DNA of 64,000 bases from JAYPUA01 sp038133845. Its GTDB lineage: Bacteria; SAR324; NAC60-12. The notes beneath the pieces were generated by a model. The model was not told where the DNA came from. It saw nothing but the letters and a program-made list of their open reading frames with translations, and searched no databases. Shown here piece after piece: positions 41,520-51,166 of this stretch. How positions within the stretch are numbered: the first letter of the stretch is position 1; each line of letters begins with the position of its first letter. The position numbers and the translations under genes are program-made. The stretch lies in the NCBI GenBank assembly GCA_038133845.1, contig JAYPUA010000009.1, positions 30,372-94,371 of the forward strand. The letters are read 5' to 3'.

Positions 41520-44501
41520 ATGACACTTGCCGACTGGATCGCCTCACTGCCGGAAACTCCGGACGAAGCCTTCTGGGTCCACACCCTCCGAGACGAGCCG
41601 CCCTTTTCCTGCGACTTCCCGGAACAGACCGCCGCGCTGCTGACCCGGCTGGAAGGGCGCCTGGGCTCTCAGACACGCGCGTTCAGAGCCGTCTTGCTGC
41701 GGGCAGGGCATGTGGAGACCGCAATCCGGCAGCTGATTGATTTTCTGGAGACCTACGACGAGCAGCAGGGAAAGCCGTTTGACCTGAATCACCCGGAGGT
41801 TGCGGCCCTGCTGGTGATCTTTGGCAACAGCGAGTTCCTTGCACGTCGGCTGACCCGCACTCCGCAGTGGGCCACCCACTTGCTGAATTCGCTCTACCTG
41901 CGGCAGGAGAAGTCACTGGAGGTCATGCAGCAGGAGATCGCTGCTGCGCTCCCGGAGCCGCTCACGCTAGAAGGGCTCAAGACGTCCCTGCGGAACTACA
42001 AGTATCAGGAGTACCTGCGCATCACGGCCCGGGACCTGGGAAAGTTGGGGGCGTTTTCCGAGACCCTGCGAGAGCTGTCCTCCGTGGCCGTGGCGACCCT
42101 GCAGGCTGCATTTTTGGGGGTGCTCCGGATTGAAGGTCTTCCCCCAAACACCTATCCGTTCACCGTGCTGGGCATGGGAAAGCTGGGGGGCAACGAGCTG
42201 AACTACTCCTCGGACATCGACCTGATCTTCATCCACAACGACTCCCCGATCACCGGGGATGCGGACAAGGACGAGGCGCTGCGTCCCCGGATTGCCCGGA
42301 GGTTGATGGAGGTGATGCGGGAGACCACCGCAGATGGTTTCCTGGCTCGGGTCGACATGCGCCTGCGTCCGGGAGGTGACGCCGGTCCGCTGGTGCAGTC
42401 GGTGGATTCGGTAGAAAACTACTACGCCGCGCGCGGGGAACTTTGGGAGCGACAGATGCTGATCAAGGCCCGGTGCGTTGCCGGGGATGCAGCTCTGGGG
42501 GTTCAGTTCTCCAAAATGATGGCCCCGTTTGTCTTCAGCAAGCTCCTTGATGAGCGCCTCCTGCGCGAAGTGGAGCACGTCAAGCAGCGCATCGAGCAAG
42601 AGCACCTCCGAGAACACCACCTCAACGTCAAGCTGGGCGTTGGAGGCATCCGGGAGATCGAGTTCTTTGTGCAGACCTTCCAGTTGCTCTACGGAGGAGG
42701 ACGTCCGGAGCTGCGTGTGCAGGGGACGCTGGAGGTCCTGGACGTGCTGCAGGAGCTTAAGTTGATTCCTCAGGCCGACCTGAAGATTCTCCGAGACGCC
42801 TACCTCTACCTGCGGCGGCTGGAGCACGCCCTCCAGTTGCGCGAGGAGCACCAGACCCATACCATCCCGACCGAACCGGCTCCGCAACGCATCATCGCCC
42901 GGGTGATGGGTTTTGACGACCTTGACCCGGAGCAGGCTCGGCAGCGTCTGCTCAACCACACCCGTGACGTCATGGCCCGGGTTCGGGCGATCTTTGGTGG
43001 CCTCTTCAGCCAGCGGCACGTCGAGATCGAAGCCGCCATCCGCAGCAGCGCGCGGATCCGGCACCTCCAGGAAGAGGAGGCTCAGCTCATTGAGTCGCTC
43101 TCCCGCCAGCTCGTCCCACTGTTTGAGGCACGGCAGGATCTGCTTTCCGAGCGAAGTACCCGCATCACCGAGCGCTCTCTCCTGGAGACCCGCTTCCAGC
43201 AACTCTTTGACCGAATCGGCGCCAAGCTACACCACTACCGGCTCCTGCTCGGACACCCTTCCGGCTTGTCTCGGATGGCTCGGATTGCCGAGACCAGCGA
43301 GATGCTCTGGAACTACCTGATCAACCACCTCGACCTGCTGGAGCAACTGGAGGCCCCACTGGAGCTGTCTCAGGCGAACTGGAGCGTACAGTTGCAGGAG
43401 GGGCTGCAAGCGCTAGAGGACGAGGAAGAGAAGATCGACTTCCTTCGGCAGTTCAAGCACATGCACACCTTCCTCATCGGGAGCGCGGAGCTGGAAGGGC
43501 TGCTGCCCTACGAAGAGGCCCGGCGAGGGCTGACCGCACTGGCAGAGGTCATCACCCAACAGGCCCTGCAGCTCTCCATCGATCTGCTACAGCCTCGATT
43601 CGGGGTGCTGGAAGCGGTGGAGGAGGCCCAAGCGGTTCACTTTGGGATCATCGGCATGGGGAAGCTGGGAGGCCGCGAGCTGACCTATCACTCGGATCTG
43701 GACCTGATCTTCATCTACGATGGCTCCGGGAGGACCACAGGCAAGCTGGAGGTCGGCGCACAGGAGTACTGGGTCAAGGTGATTCAGCGACTGATCTCTG
43801 TGCTGGGGACCATGACGCGCACCGGCTATGCCTACAAGCTGGATGCACGCCTGCGGCCTTCCGGAAACGCAGGCGTGCTGGTCACCCCGCTTCAGGCCTA
43901 CGTGCGCTACCACGAGACCTCTCAGCCTTGGGAGCATCAGGCCCTGATCAAGGGACGCCTGGTTGGAGGAATCGGCGGCCTGGAGTGGGAAGCCCGGATT
44001 CAGGGATACCTCGAGCAGGCGGTGTACGAGTGGGAGTTCCCGGAAGGACTGCGAGAGCAGATCACCCACCTGCGTCAGCGCAAGGAACACGAGCTGTCCG
44101 GAGAGACCTCCAGCCGACGCAACCTCAAGGAAGGCCGCGGGGGGCTGCTGGATGTTGAGTTTCTGGTGCAGTACCTGCAGTTGCTGCACGGACGTGCGCA
44201 TCCGGAGCTGCGGACGCCTCACACCCTGGAGGCCCTGCAGCAGCTCGGCCACCTGGGGATTCTTGCTGCTGAAGAAGCCCATACGCTGTCCCGGAGTTAT
44301 CGTCTGCTTCGAGTCATTGAAAACGTGTTGCGGCTCCTCTACGATGAGTCCACCAACACCGTGGATCTGGAGAAACTCCCGGAGGAGCTGCTGCATCCGA
44401 TGCTCCAACGCCAAGGCCATGAGTCCGCCCACCTCCCGGAGTTGATTCTGGAAACCACCGAAACCATCCGCGCCTCCTACGAGCGCATCATGACCTCCTG
44501 A
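41520..44501 (+). CDS. glnE: Bifunctional glutamine synthetase adenylyltransferase/deadenylase
   Basis: GlnE (993 aa) attaches and removes AMP on GlnA Tyr396 according to PII and glutamine. It has two nucleotidyltransferase domains with the same signature: GMGKLGGNELNYSSDIDLIF (about 220) and GMGKLGGRELTYHSDLDLIF (about 710), each followed by an RLRPGG/RLRPSG motif and a helical region (VKLGVGGIREIEFFVQTFQL and GRGGLLDVEFLVQYLQL). The N-terminal domain is the deadenylase, the C-terminal the adenylase. Length is typical. Having glnE directly next to its substrate gene is a simple and informative arrangement. Confidence 0.97.
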   Translation: MTLADWIASLPETPDEAFWVHTLRDEPPFSCDFPEQTAALLTRLEGRLGSQTRAFRAVLLRAGHVETAIRQLIDFLETYDEQQGKPFDLNHPEVAALLVIFGNSEFLARRLTRTPQWATHLLNSLYLRQEKSLEVMQQEIAAALPEPLTLEGLKTSLRNYKYQEYLRITARDLGKLGAFSETLRELSSVAVATLQAAFLGVLRIEGLPPNTYPFTVLGMGKLGGNELNYSSDIDLIFIHNDSPITGDADKDEALRPRIARRLMEVMRETTADGFLARVDMRLRPGGDAGPLVQSVDSVENYYAARGELWERQMLIKARCVAGDAALGVQFSKMMAPFVFSKLLDERLLREVEHVKQRIEQEHLREHHLNVKLGVGGIREIEFFVQTFQLLYGGGRPELRVQGTLEVLDVLQELKLIPQADLKILRDAYLYLRRLEHALQLREEHQTHTIPTEPAPQRIIARVMGFDDLDPEQARQRLLNHTRDVMARVRAIFGGLFSQRHVEIEAAIRSSARIRHLQEEEAQLIESLSRQLVPLFEARQDLLSERSTRITERSLLETRFQQLFDRIGAKLHHYRLLLGHPSGLSRMARIAETSEMLWNYLINHLDLLEQLEAPLELSQANWSVQLQEGLQALEDEEEKIDFLRQFKHMHTFLIGSAELEGLLPYEEARRGLTALAEVITQQALQLSIDLLQPRFGVLEAVEEAQAVHFGIIGMGKLGGRELTYHSDLDLIFIYDGSGRTTGKLEVGAQEYWVKVIQRLISVLGTMTRTGYAYKLDARLRPSGNAGVLVTPLQAYVRYHETSQPWEHQALIKGRLVGGIGGLEWEARIQGYLEQAVYEWEFPEGLREQITHLRQRKEHELSGETSSRRNLKEGRGGLLDVEFLVQYLQLLHGRAHPELRTPHTLEALQQLGHLGILAAEEAHTLSRSYRLLRVIENVLRLLYDESTNTVDLEKLPEELLHPMLQRQGHESAHLPELILETTETIRASYERIMTS

Positions 44502-44512
44502 AGACCCACACG

Positions 44513-46213
44513 ATGCTGCTCAACCTGAAGCTCCAGAACCTGGCCACCATCAAGGAACTCGACATCGACTTCACCGGAGGGTTCTCCATCCTCACCGGGG
44601 AAACCGGGGCCGGGAAGTCCATTATGATTGACGCTATACTTTTGGTTCTGGGAGGAAAAGGGGATCCGGGAATGGTGCGATCCGGGGAGGATTCCGCAGT
44701 GGTAGAGGCTGTGTTCGACCTCATGCCGCTGCCGGAGATAAGGGACCAGCTGCAGGCCTCCGGGATCGAAGCCGGAGAGGAGTTGATCATCCGCTGCGCC
44801 CTCCCGGCTCAGGGTCGGCAGAAGCGCTACATCAATGGGACCACGGTCACTGCAGAGTTCCTCAAGTCCGTCGGGCGTCAACTGATCAACATCCACGGGC
44901 AGCATGACAACCAAGCGTTGCTCCAGGTCGGCTCACATCGGGATTTCCTGGATGGGTTCGGGCAACTGGAGGCCTTGCGCTCCCAGGTAGCCGAATGCCA
45001 TCGCCAGCATCAGGAGGTGCTGGAGGAGCAGCGCAGGCTGCTCAAGCGGCTGGAGGCTCGCAACGCACGCTCCGAAGAGTTGGGGTGGATCATTGAGGAG
45101 TTGGAAGACCTGCAACTTCAGCGAGGCGAGGAAGAGGACCTGCAACAGGAAGCCAACCGGCTGGCTCATACCGAAAAACTCTCGCTCTGGATTGGGCAGG
45201 TGCACACCCAACTCAACGAGGTGGAGGGGGCCGTCCTGGAACAGCTGGAAACCCTCCGGAAGGCCTTGGAAGAGGCCGAGCGCGTCGATCCCGCCTGTGG
45301 AGAGATGCGAGCTCCGCTGGAATCCGCGCTATTTCAGCTGGAGGACGTGCACCGGATGGCGGTGAACTATGCCGCCGGAATCGAGGAAGATCCGGAGCGG
45401 CTCGCCTGGGTGAATGAGCGCCTCAGCCGAATTCAGCGGATGCAGCGCAAGCACCGGCGCGACTCCTCGGATGCGCTGATCGACCTGCTGGAGAGAGCAC
45501 TGGAGGAGCTGGCTGAGCTAAGCCGGCTGGAGGAGGACGGTCTGGAGTTGCAGCAACGCCTGAACACCACGGCCGAGGCGCTGCGAGACCGGGCGAAGGC
45601 GCTTACCGAGGCCCGCCAGACTGCCGCCCAGAAGCTGGACGGACAGATTGTGAAAGAGCTGCGGGAGCTGGGTATGGAGAACGCTCGATTCGAGACCCGA
45701 GTCGAGGCCCCGGACCATTTGGAGGACCTCGCCCAAGTCACGCCTCACGGATGCGATGCGGTGGAGTTTTTGCTCTCTGTCAACCCGGGACAGGCGCTCC
45801 GGAGCCTGGTCAAGGTCGCCTCCGGAGGAGAACTTTCACGGATCATGCTGGCGCTCAAGACCGTTCTGACGTCGCTGGACACGGTGGAGATCCTGATTTT
45901 TGATGAGGTGGACACCGGCATCAGCGGACGTATCGCGGAGATCGTCGGCCTCAAGCTGCGGCAGCTTGGCACGCGGCACCAGACGCTCTGCATCACGCAC
46001 CTGCCCCAGATTGCTGCCTTCTCCAGGCAGCACTATGTGGTGACCAAGGAGGTCCGTCAGGGGCAGACCTTCACCCAGATCCGGATGCTCCACGGTGACG
46101 AGGAAAAAGCCCGGGAGCTGGCGCAGCTGATGGGCGGACAGGAGATCAGCCCAAACACCGTGCAGCTGGCGCAGGAGATGCTGAAGCGTGCCGCCGGAGT
46201 CGATGCCGCCTAA
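44513..46213 (+). CDS. recN: DNA repair protein RecN
   Basis: SMC-like ATPase (566 aa) acting early in double-strand-break repair. It begins LLNLKLQNLATIKELDIDF, with Walker A TGETGAGKS (about 27-35) and INGTTVTAEFLKSVGRQLINIHGQHDNQALL. A coiled-coil middle (about 155-370) is followed by the ABC signature SGGELSRIMLALK and Walker B ILIFDEVDTGISG, then QIAAFSRQHYVVTKE. It starts 11 bases after glnE, so it probably shares its transcript. It converges on guaC with a 4-base stop overlap. Confidence 0.96.
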   Translation: MLLNLKLQNLATIKELDIDFTGGFSILTGETGAGKSIMIDAILLVLGGKGDPGMVRSGEDSAVVEAVFDLMPLPEIRDQLQASGIEAGEELIIRCALPAQGRQKRYINGTTVTAEFLKSVGRQLINIHGQHDNQALLQVGSHRDFLDGFGQLEALRSQVAECHRQHQEVLEEQRRLLKRLEARNARSEELGWIIEELEDLQLQRGEEEDLQQEANRLAHTEKLSLWIGQVHTQLNEVEGAVLEQLETLRKALEEAERVDPACGEMRAPLESALFQLEDVHRMAVNYAAGIEEDPERLAWVNERLSRIQRMQRKHRRDSSDALIDLLERALEELAELSRLEEDGLELQQRLNTTAEALRDRAKALTEARQTAAQKLDGQIVKELRELGMENARFETRVEAPDHLEDLAQVTPHGCDAVEFLLSVNPGQALRSLVKVASGGELSRIMLALKTVLTSLDTVEILIFDEVDTGISGRIAEIVGLKLRQLGTRHQTLCITHLPQIAAFSRQHYVVTKEVRQGQTFTQIRMLHGDEEKARELAQLMGGQEISPNTVQLAQEMLKRAAGVDAA

Positions 46214-47232
46214 AGGAGTCGATGGGGCAGGCTCTCTGCTCGCCCTGCCGGAGTGACCCGCACGTAGTCCAGCTTGCGCTGCAGCTCCTTGATCGTCGCC
46301 GCACCTCCGTAGGTCAACCCGGAGCGCAGTCCCCCAATGATGTCGGCGATGATCGCTTCCTCATCCTCTCGATACGGCACCTCCGTGGCCACCCCTTCAG
46401 CGGTCTTCCACTCCGTCAACCCTCCATGGTGGTCATCCGCCACCTCTCGACTGGCCATTCCTCGGTAGCGCTTGTAGCGTCGGGTCGAGCCATCCGGGAG
46501 GTTGTCTTCCAGCACCTCTCCCGGAGTTGGCCGGGTTCCTGCGAACATGGAGCCAACCATCACAAAGTCCGCTCCGAATGCCAAAGCCTTCACAATGTCT
46601 CCGGGGGTGCGGATTCCTCCATCGGCAACGATCGAGCGATCCGTGCGGGCGCATTCCCGGATGGCCGTCAGGTTCGGCACCCCAAAACCGGTCTTGATGC
46701 GAGTGGTGCAGACCGAACCGCCGCCGATGCCCACCTTGATGATGTCCGCTCCACAAGATGCCAAGTAATCTGCGCCTGCATAGGTGGCCACATTTCCCAC
46801 CATCAGGCAGGCCTCCTTGCCCAGCAGTTCCCGAGCCTGCTTGAGGGTTCGCCCGACGTACTTGGCGTGGGCATGGGCCACATCCACACAGAACCGCTCC
46901 GCTCCAACTGCGTGCAGCGCCTCGGCACGCTCCAAGTCGGATTGTGCACATCCGATTGAGACAAAAACCGGAAACTCACAGGCCTGAAAGACCCGGACGT
47001 TCTCCTCGATCGACATGAAGCGGTGGAGTACGCCAATCCCTCCCTTCGTGCCGATGAAGTTGGCCATCGCCTCTTCGGTGACAGTGTCCATGTTCGCCGT
47101 CATCAGCGGCAAACCCAGCTTCAGTTTTTCTGTGCGGTCCTGCATGGAGATGTCGACAACTCGTCGGGATTCCCAGTGGTTGTAGGACGGAACCAGCAGG
47201 ACGTCATCGTAGGTGATGGCTTCAACAGTCAT
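46210..47232 (-). CDS. guaC: GMP reductase (IMPDH/GMPR family, no CBS domains)
   Basis: A 340-aa TIM-barrel enzyme converting GMP to IMP with NADPH. The active-site loop is GGGSVCTTRIKTGFGVP, with the TGxGxP extension typical of GMP reductase. GGLTEWKTAEGVATEVPY and the C-terminal YGGAATIKELQRKLDYVRVTPAG also resemble GMPR rather than IMP dehydrogenase, and there is no CBS pair. ATG 47232 is chosen: AGGAAG precedes it by 5 bases and the conserved AITYDDVLLVPSYNH begins right after. A longer in-frame opening (to 47328) has an atypical N-terminus. It is convergent with recN, with overlapping stops. Confidence 0.87.
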   Translation of the reverse strand: MTVEAITYDDVLLVPSYNHWESRRVVDISMQDRTEKLKLGLPLMTANMDTVTEEAMANFIGTKGGIGVLHRFMSIEENVRVFQACEFPVFVSIGCAQSDLERAEALHAVGAERFCVDVAHAHAKYVGRTLKQARELLGKEACLMVGNVATYAGADYLASCGADIIKVGIGGGSVCTTRIKTGFGVPNLTAIRECARTDRSIVADGGIRTPGDIVKALAFGADFVMVGSMFAGTRPTPGEVLEDNLPDGSTRRYKRYRGMASREVADDHHGGLTEWKTAEGVATEVPYREDEEAIIADIIGGLRSGLTYGGAATIKELQRKLDYVRVTPAGRAESLPHRLL

Positions 47233-47399
47233 GAACTTCCTGATCTCAAGGGTAAGGGGAGAACAAACGGACCTATCATCCGGAAGACCGGCCAATTTTG
47301 CAAGGAGGATCTTGTCAAATTTCAGCAAAATTCGCTACTGGCATGCCTCATGCAGCTTGTTTCAAGAAACAGCTTCTCCCCCTCACTCGGACAGAAAAC

Positions 47400-47960
47400 A
47401 TGAGCTGGCAACTGAAGGACATCAATTTTCAGATCAATCACTTTGGAAGTGCTTACGCCATTTCCGGCATGGGAAGTCAGCACATCCGATTTGCGGATGA
47501 TGGAGCGACCCCACACTACTCAGCCGATCACCTGATGGCGCTGATGCACTGCAGTGCCAAGGTCTACATCTACCCGCTGAGCGAGTTGAGCGTCTGGGCC
47601 GAGGTCTCCGGATACGCAGAGAGCCTTGAGGAAGAGTCCTACTCCATCCTGGTCCAGTACTTCCAGAAGCGAGAGAAGACCAAGGCGTTCCTGATGTTCA
47701 CCCTGTACCTCGAAGAGAAGACCTTCTTCAACTTCTACAAGCACGTCCGGGCCAATCTCCTCCAAGGGTCACACTGCAACTTCAGCGTCGATCTTCCGGT
47801 GTCCGGATTCAAGGGATTTGAGGATGACGGACTCTACCCGCTGTTGCCAAGCATCGAGGGATTCCTGCAGGGCAAGCCGCTCTTGCTTCAGCAGGATGAT
47901 GATGACTTCAACTGGTCCATGCACGGCCGACGGATGGTCGAGTTGACGGACTGGAACTGA
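47400..47960 (+). CDS. Conserved-looking soluble protein, unknown function
   Basis: A 186-aa cytoplasmic protein (no signal or membrane segment). It is rich in aromatic residues and has a strongly acidic patch near the end (LLLQQDDDDFNWS, about 164-176). The middle (about 95-135) reads as alternating strands and helix (TKAFLMFTLYLEEKTFFNFY). The ATG at 47400 is chosen; a longer open frame upstream overlaps the guaC 5' region and has no ribosome site. It heads a run of three small genes (spacing 27 and 18 bases) that is probably an operon. No family recognised. Confidence 0.7.
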   Translation: MSWQLKDINFQINHFGSAYAISGMGSQHIRFADDGATPHYSADHLMALMHCSAKVYIYPLSELSVWAEVSGYAESLEEESYSILVQYFQKREKTKAFLMFTLYLEEKTFFNFYKHVRANLLQGSHCNFSVDLPVSGFKGFEDDGLYPLLPSIEGFLQGKPLLLQQDDDDFNWSMHGRRMVELTDWN

Positions 47961-47987
47961 TTGGATCTCGCCAACGTTTAGAGGGAA

Positions 47988-48467
47988 ATGAGCCGTCCGG
48001 AACCCCAAGCATACATCTACCGCCTTGACCCGAAGGTGATGAACCAGCTCAGCGCCTCCACACGCGTGTGGATCGCCAAGGCCATCTTGAACATGGTGCT
48101 CATCGACGGGTTCCTCGACGAGGACGAGATGAAGTACGTTGAGCAGGCCGCCCGGTTGGTCAGCGACCTCCCCGGAGCGTCTGAGAAGATCTTGGAGTGT
48201 GCCGAGAAGCATCAGATGCTGCAGCTCGGAAAGATGGAAGAAGACCGCGAGTATGCCGGAGAGATCATCTACTTCCTGGCCACTGTGATTGTCGCCGATG
48301 GCGTGATCATGAAGTCGGAGGTCAACTACCTGAAGACGCTCTGCAACAAGTTGGGCTTCCCGGATTTTGTAGCCAAGAAGATGCTCATCTGGATTCGTGA
48401 AGCCGTCCGCCTCAACAAGGATCGTGAACTCCACCTGTACCACCTCAGGCGCAGCAAGATTGCCTGA
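47988..48467 (+). CDS. TerB-like helical domain protein
   Basis: A 159-aa protein with two related helix-acidic-loop-helix units: VLIDGFLDEDEMKYVEQAA (about 37-55) and VIVADGVIMKSEVNYLKTLC (about 100-119). This DG-x3-xxE pattern repeated with about 60-residue spacing is the look of TerB/TerB-like (co-chaperone DjlA N-terminal type) metal-binding domains. In such proteins the loops bind calcium or other divalent ions. Membership of tellurite-resistance systems is not implied, as no other ter gene is near. It is the second gene of a small cluster between guaC and uvrB. Confidence 0.75.
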   Translation: MSRPEPQAYIYRLDPKVMNQLSASTRVWIAKAILNMVLIDGFLDEDEMKYVEQAARLVSDLPGASEKILECAEKHQMLQLGKMEEDREYAGEIIYFLATVIVADGVIMKSEVNYLKTLCNKLGFPDFVAKKMLIWIREAVRLNKDRELHLYHLRRSKIA

Positions 48468-48485
48468 ACTCGAAGGAGAGTCCCC

Positions 48486-48878
48486 ATGAAAGAAATCCAC
48501 ACCATTGAAGCCTCCGCGCTGGAGGGAGCCCTGCTCGAACTGCAAAGAGCCGAAGAGGAGGCCCGTCGAAGAATGGAGCCGTATCGGCTGAAACTGGAAC
48601 AGCTGCGCCAGGAGGTTCTGGCCGAAGCCCTGCACCACCAAGAGATGGAGCCCCCGATGACCGACGCAGAATTCAGAGACTTGCTGGACGAGCTGGTTCC
48701 GCCGACTCCGGAAGAGCAGGAGTGGGCCATGCAGTTTGAAGCCCTGGACGCAATCCACACCATTGAGCGTGTCTATGAACGTCCCCAGTGGGAGGTGCAC
48801 ATCGAGCAGAACAACGTGGAGCGTTTCCAGTTTCCGGTGCTCTCTCCGGTCTCCTCAAGCTCCGTCACCGCAAACTGA
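48486..48878 (+). CDS. Small acidic coiled-coil protein, unknown function
   Basis: A 130-aa protein with an amphipathic helix (about 12-55, heptads in LEGALLELQRAEEEARRRME) followed by a PP-interrupted acidic segment (PPTPEEQEW, about 77-85) and a polar tail ending SSSSVTAN. GGAGAG before the ATG gives a good ribosome site. It is the last of three genes starting at 47400. The convergent uvrB gene ends 85 bases downstream; the gap contains an AAGCCC/GGGCTT inverted repeat (48888-48917) that may end both transcripts. Confidence 0.65.
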   Translation: MKEIHTIEASALEGALLELQRAEEEARRRMEPYRLKLEQLRQEVLAEALHHQEMEPPMTDAEFRDLLDELVPPTPEEQEWAMQFEALDAIHTIERVYERPQWEVHIEQNNVERFQFPVLSPVSSSSVTAN

Positions 48879-48963
48879 AGTTTTCTCAAGCCCTGGTCGC
48901 CTCCTTGGCTGGGGCTTTCCCCTCTCGTTCCTTCAGGCAGCAAGCCCTCACCCTGCACCGGAT

Positions 48964-50943
48964 TCAGGCTCCTTCCAGCTGCCTCCGGACGCCCTGAATG
49001 CGGTCGCGGTACTTGGCCGCAAGCTCGAACTGCAGTTGCTCCGCCGCCTCTCGCATCAGCCCCTCCAGCTCTGTAATCTCTGCCTCCAGCATCTCACGGG
49101 TCTGATAGGTCGCTTCGGACTCTGCCGCGATCGACTCGTCCTCATCAAACTCCACAGGAGCCAGAGAGGGAGCGATCTCCCGGATGACGGAACGGGGAGT
49201 GATGCCGTGCTCCGCGTTGTGAGCAAGCTGCCGGACGCGGCGGGCCTCGGTGACCTCCATCGCCTGCTGCATGGACCCGGTAATGGCATCTGCGTACATG
49301 ATCACCCGCCCGTGAACGTTTCGAGCCGCCCGGCCACAGGTCTGGATCAGTGAGCGCACGGAACGCAGGTAACCCTCCTTGTCGGCATCGAAGATCCCCA
49401 CCAACGACACCTCCGGAAGATCCAGCCCCTCCCGGAGCAGGTTGATCCCCACCAGTACGTCAAACTCCCCCTTGCGCAGGTCGTGCAGAATCTTCGTCCT
49501 CTCGACTGCGTCAATGTCCGAGTGCATGTAGCGCACGCGCACGCCCAGCTCCTTGTAGTAGTCCGTCAGGTCTTCGGCCATGCGCTTGGTCAGCGTCGTG
49601 ATCAGCACCCGCTCCCCGCGCTGTTCGCGCTCCCGGATCTCGTCCAGCATGTCATCCACCTGCCCCAGCACCGGCCGGACATCAATCGGTGGATCAACGA
49701 GCCCGGTGGGACGGATCACCAGCTCAACTGGCTCGCCTTGAGAACGCTCCAGTTCATAGTCCCCAGGGGTCGCGGAGACATAGACAAACTGCTGGGCCAC
49801 CCCCTCGAACTCTTCAAACTTGAGCGGACGGTTGTCCAATGCCGAGGGCAGGCGAAACCCGTGCTCGACCAGCGTCTCCTTGCGGGCCTTGTCGCCCCGA
49901 TACATCGCCCGGACCTGCGGGATGCTCACGTGGCTCTCGTCCACGACGATCAGGGCATCGTCCGGGAGGTAGTTCAGCAGCGTCGTCGGGGGACTCCCCG
50001 GGGCACGGCGCTGGAGGATGCGGCTGTAGTTCTCGATTCCGGAGCAGAACCCGGTCTCCTCGATCATCTCGATGTCGTACTCCGTGCGTTGCTTGAGTCG
50101 ATGATACTCAAGCATCTTGTCCTGTGACCTCAGCTCGATCAGCCGCTCCTTCAGCTCCTCCCGGATCAGCCGTACGGTCTCTGGGACGTGGCTCGACGGT
50201 GCCGCGTAGTGCGAGGCCGGGTAGATGGCAAAGTGCCGGAACGCCCTCTGCTTCTTCCCGGTGAGCGGTTCGTACTGAGTAATCGACTCAATCTCGTCGC
50301 CCCACAGCTCCACCCGGATCGCCGACTCCGACTCGGCAAGGTAGATGTCCACCACATCGCCCCGCACCCGGAAGGCACCCCGGTGAAAGTCCAGGTCGTT
50401 ACGTTCGTACTGCATCTCGATCAGCCGGGCCAAGATGTCGGAGCGCTTGAGCTTCTCGCCAACCTTGAGGAACAGCAGCATCTTTCCGTACTCCTCCGGA
50501 GAACCGATTCCGTAGATGCAGGACACCGAGGCCACAATGATCACATCCCGACGCTCCAGCAACGAGCGCGTTGCCGAGAGCCGGAGGCGGTCCAACTCAT
50601 CGTTGAGTGCCGTCGTCTTCTCAATGAAGAGGTCCTTGTGCGGGACGTAGGCTTCCGGCTGATAGTAGTCGTAGAAGCTCACGAAGTACTCCACCGCATT
50701 CTCCGGAAAGAACGCCTGGAACTCGTTGTAGAGCTGCGCTGCGAGCACCTTGTTGTGGGCCAGCACCAGCGTTGGACGTTGTGTCTGGGCGACCACGTTC
50801 GCCACCGTGTACGTTTTCCCCGATCCGGTGATCCCCAACAGCACCTGGTGCGGCTGCTTCTGCTGCAACCCTAGGCACAGGCGCTCGATCGCCTGGGGCT
50901 GGTCCCCGGCAGGCCGGTACTCGGATTTCAGATGGAAGGGCAT
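48964..50943 (-). CDS. uvrB: Excinuclease ABC subunit UvrB
   Basis: UvrB (659 aa), the damage-verifying helicase-like core of nucleotide excision repair. It has Walker A LGITGSGKT, the beta-hairpin region around YYQPEAYVP, ALNDELDRLRLSATRSL, VVDESH (helicase motif II), LPSALDNRPLKFEEF, helicase motifs in VGINLLREGLDLPEVSLVGI and DADKEGYLRS, and a C-terminal UVR motif (about 618-650, EAEITELEGLMREAAEQLQF). uvrC is 11 kb away in the same window; uvrA is absent. It diverges from the M16 protease across 223 bases. No good ribosome site precedes ATG 50943. Confidence 0.98.
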   Translation of the reverse strand: MPFHLKSEYRPAGDQPQAIERLCLGLQQKQPHQVLLGITGSGKTYTVANVVAQTQRPTLVLAHNKVLAAQLYNEFQAFFPENAVEYFVSFYDYYQPEAYVPHKDLFIEKTTALNDELDRLRLSATRSLLERRDVIIVASVSCIYGIGSPEEYGKMLLFLKVGEKLKRSDILARLIEMQYERNDLDFHRGAFRVRGDVVDIYLAESESAIRVELWGDEIESITQYEPLTGKKQRAFRHFAIYPASHYAAPSSHVPETVRLIREELKERLIELRSQDKMLEYHRLKQRTEYDIEMIEETGFCSGIENYSRILQRRAPGSPPTTLLNYLPDDALIVVDESHVSIPQVRAMYRGDKARKETLVEHGFRLPSALDNRPLKFEEFEGVAQQFVYVSATPGDYELERSQGEPVELVIRPTGLVDPPIDVRPVLGQVDDMLDEIREREQRGERVLITTLTKRMAEDLTDYYKELGVRVRYMHSDIDAVERTKILHDLRKGEFDVLVGINLLREGLDLPEVSLVGIFDADKEGYLRSVRSLIQTCGRAARNVHGRVIMYADAITGSMQQAMEVTEARRVRQLAHNAEHGITPRSVIREIAPSLAPVEFDEDESIAAESEATYQTREMLEAEITELEGLMREAAEQLQFELAAKYRDRIQGVRRQLEGA

Positions 50944-51166
50944 GGCAATCAGGAGTCCGTAAGGTTGTGCTCCAAGAGGATAGCACCCGATGTTGTCATT
51001 GGAAAAGCAGGAATTCCCCAGATTTCAGCGATTCGGAGTTCAGAAAATACGGCAAGGCGCCCCCCGGAGGTGATTCAGGAAATTTCGCGGCCAGAGGGTT
51101 GCGTTGCTTCGGGGGCTGGGCCACACTGATGGAAGTCTTGATTCATCCCAACTTTTCCTTGTGAGA

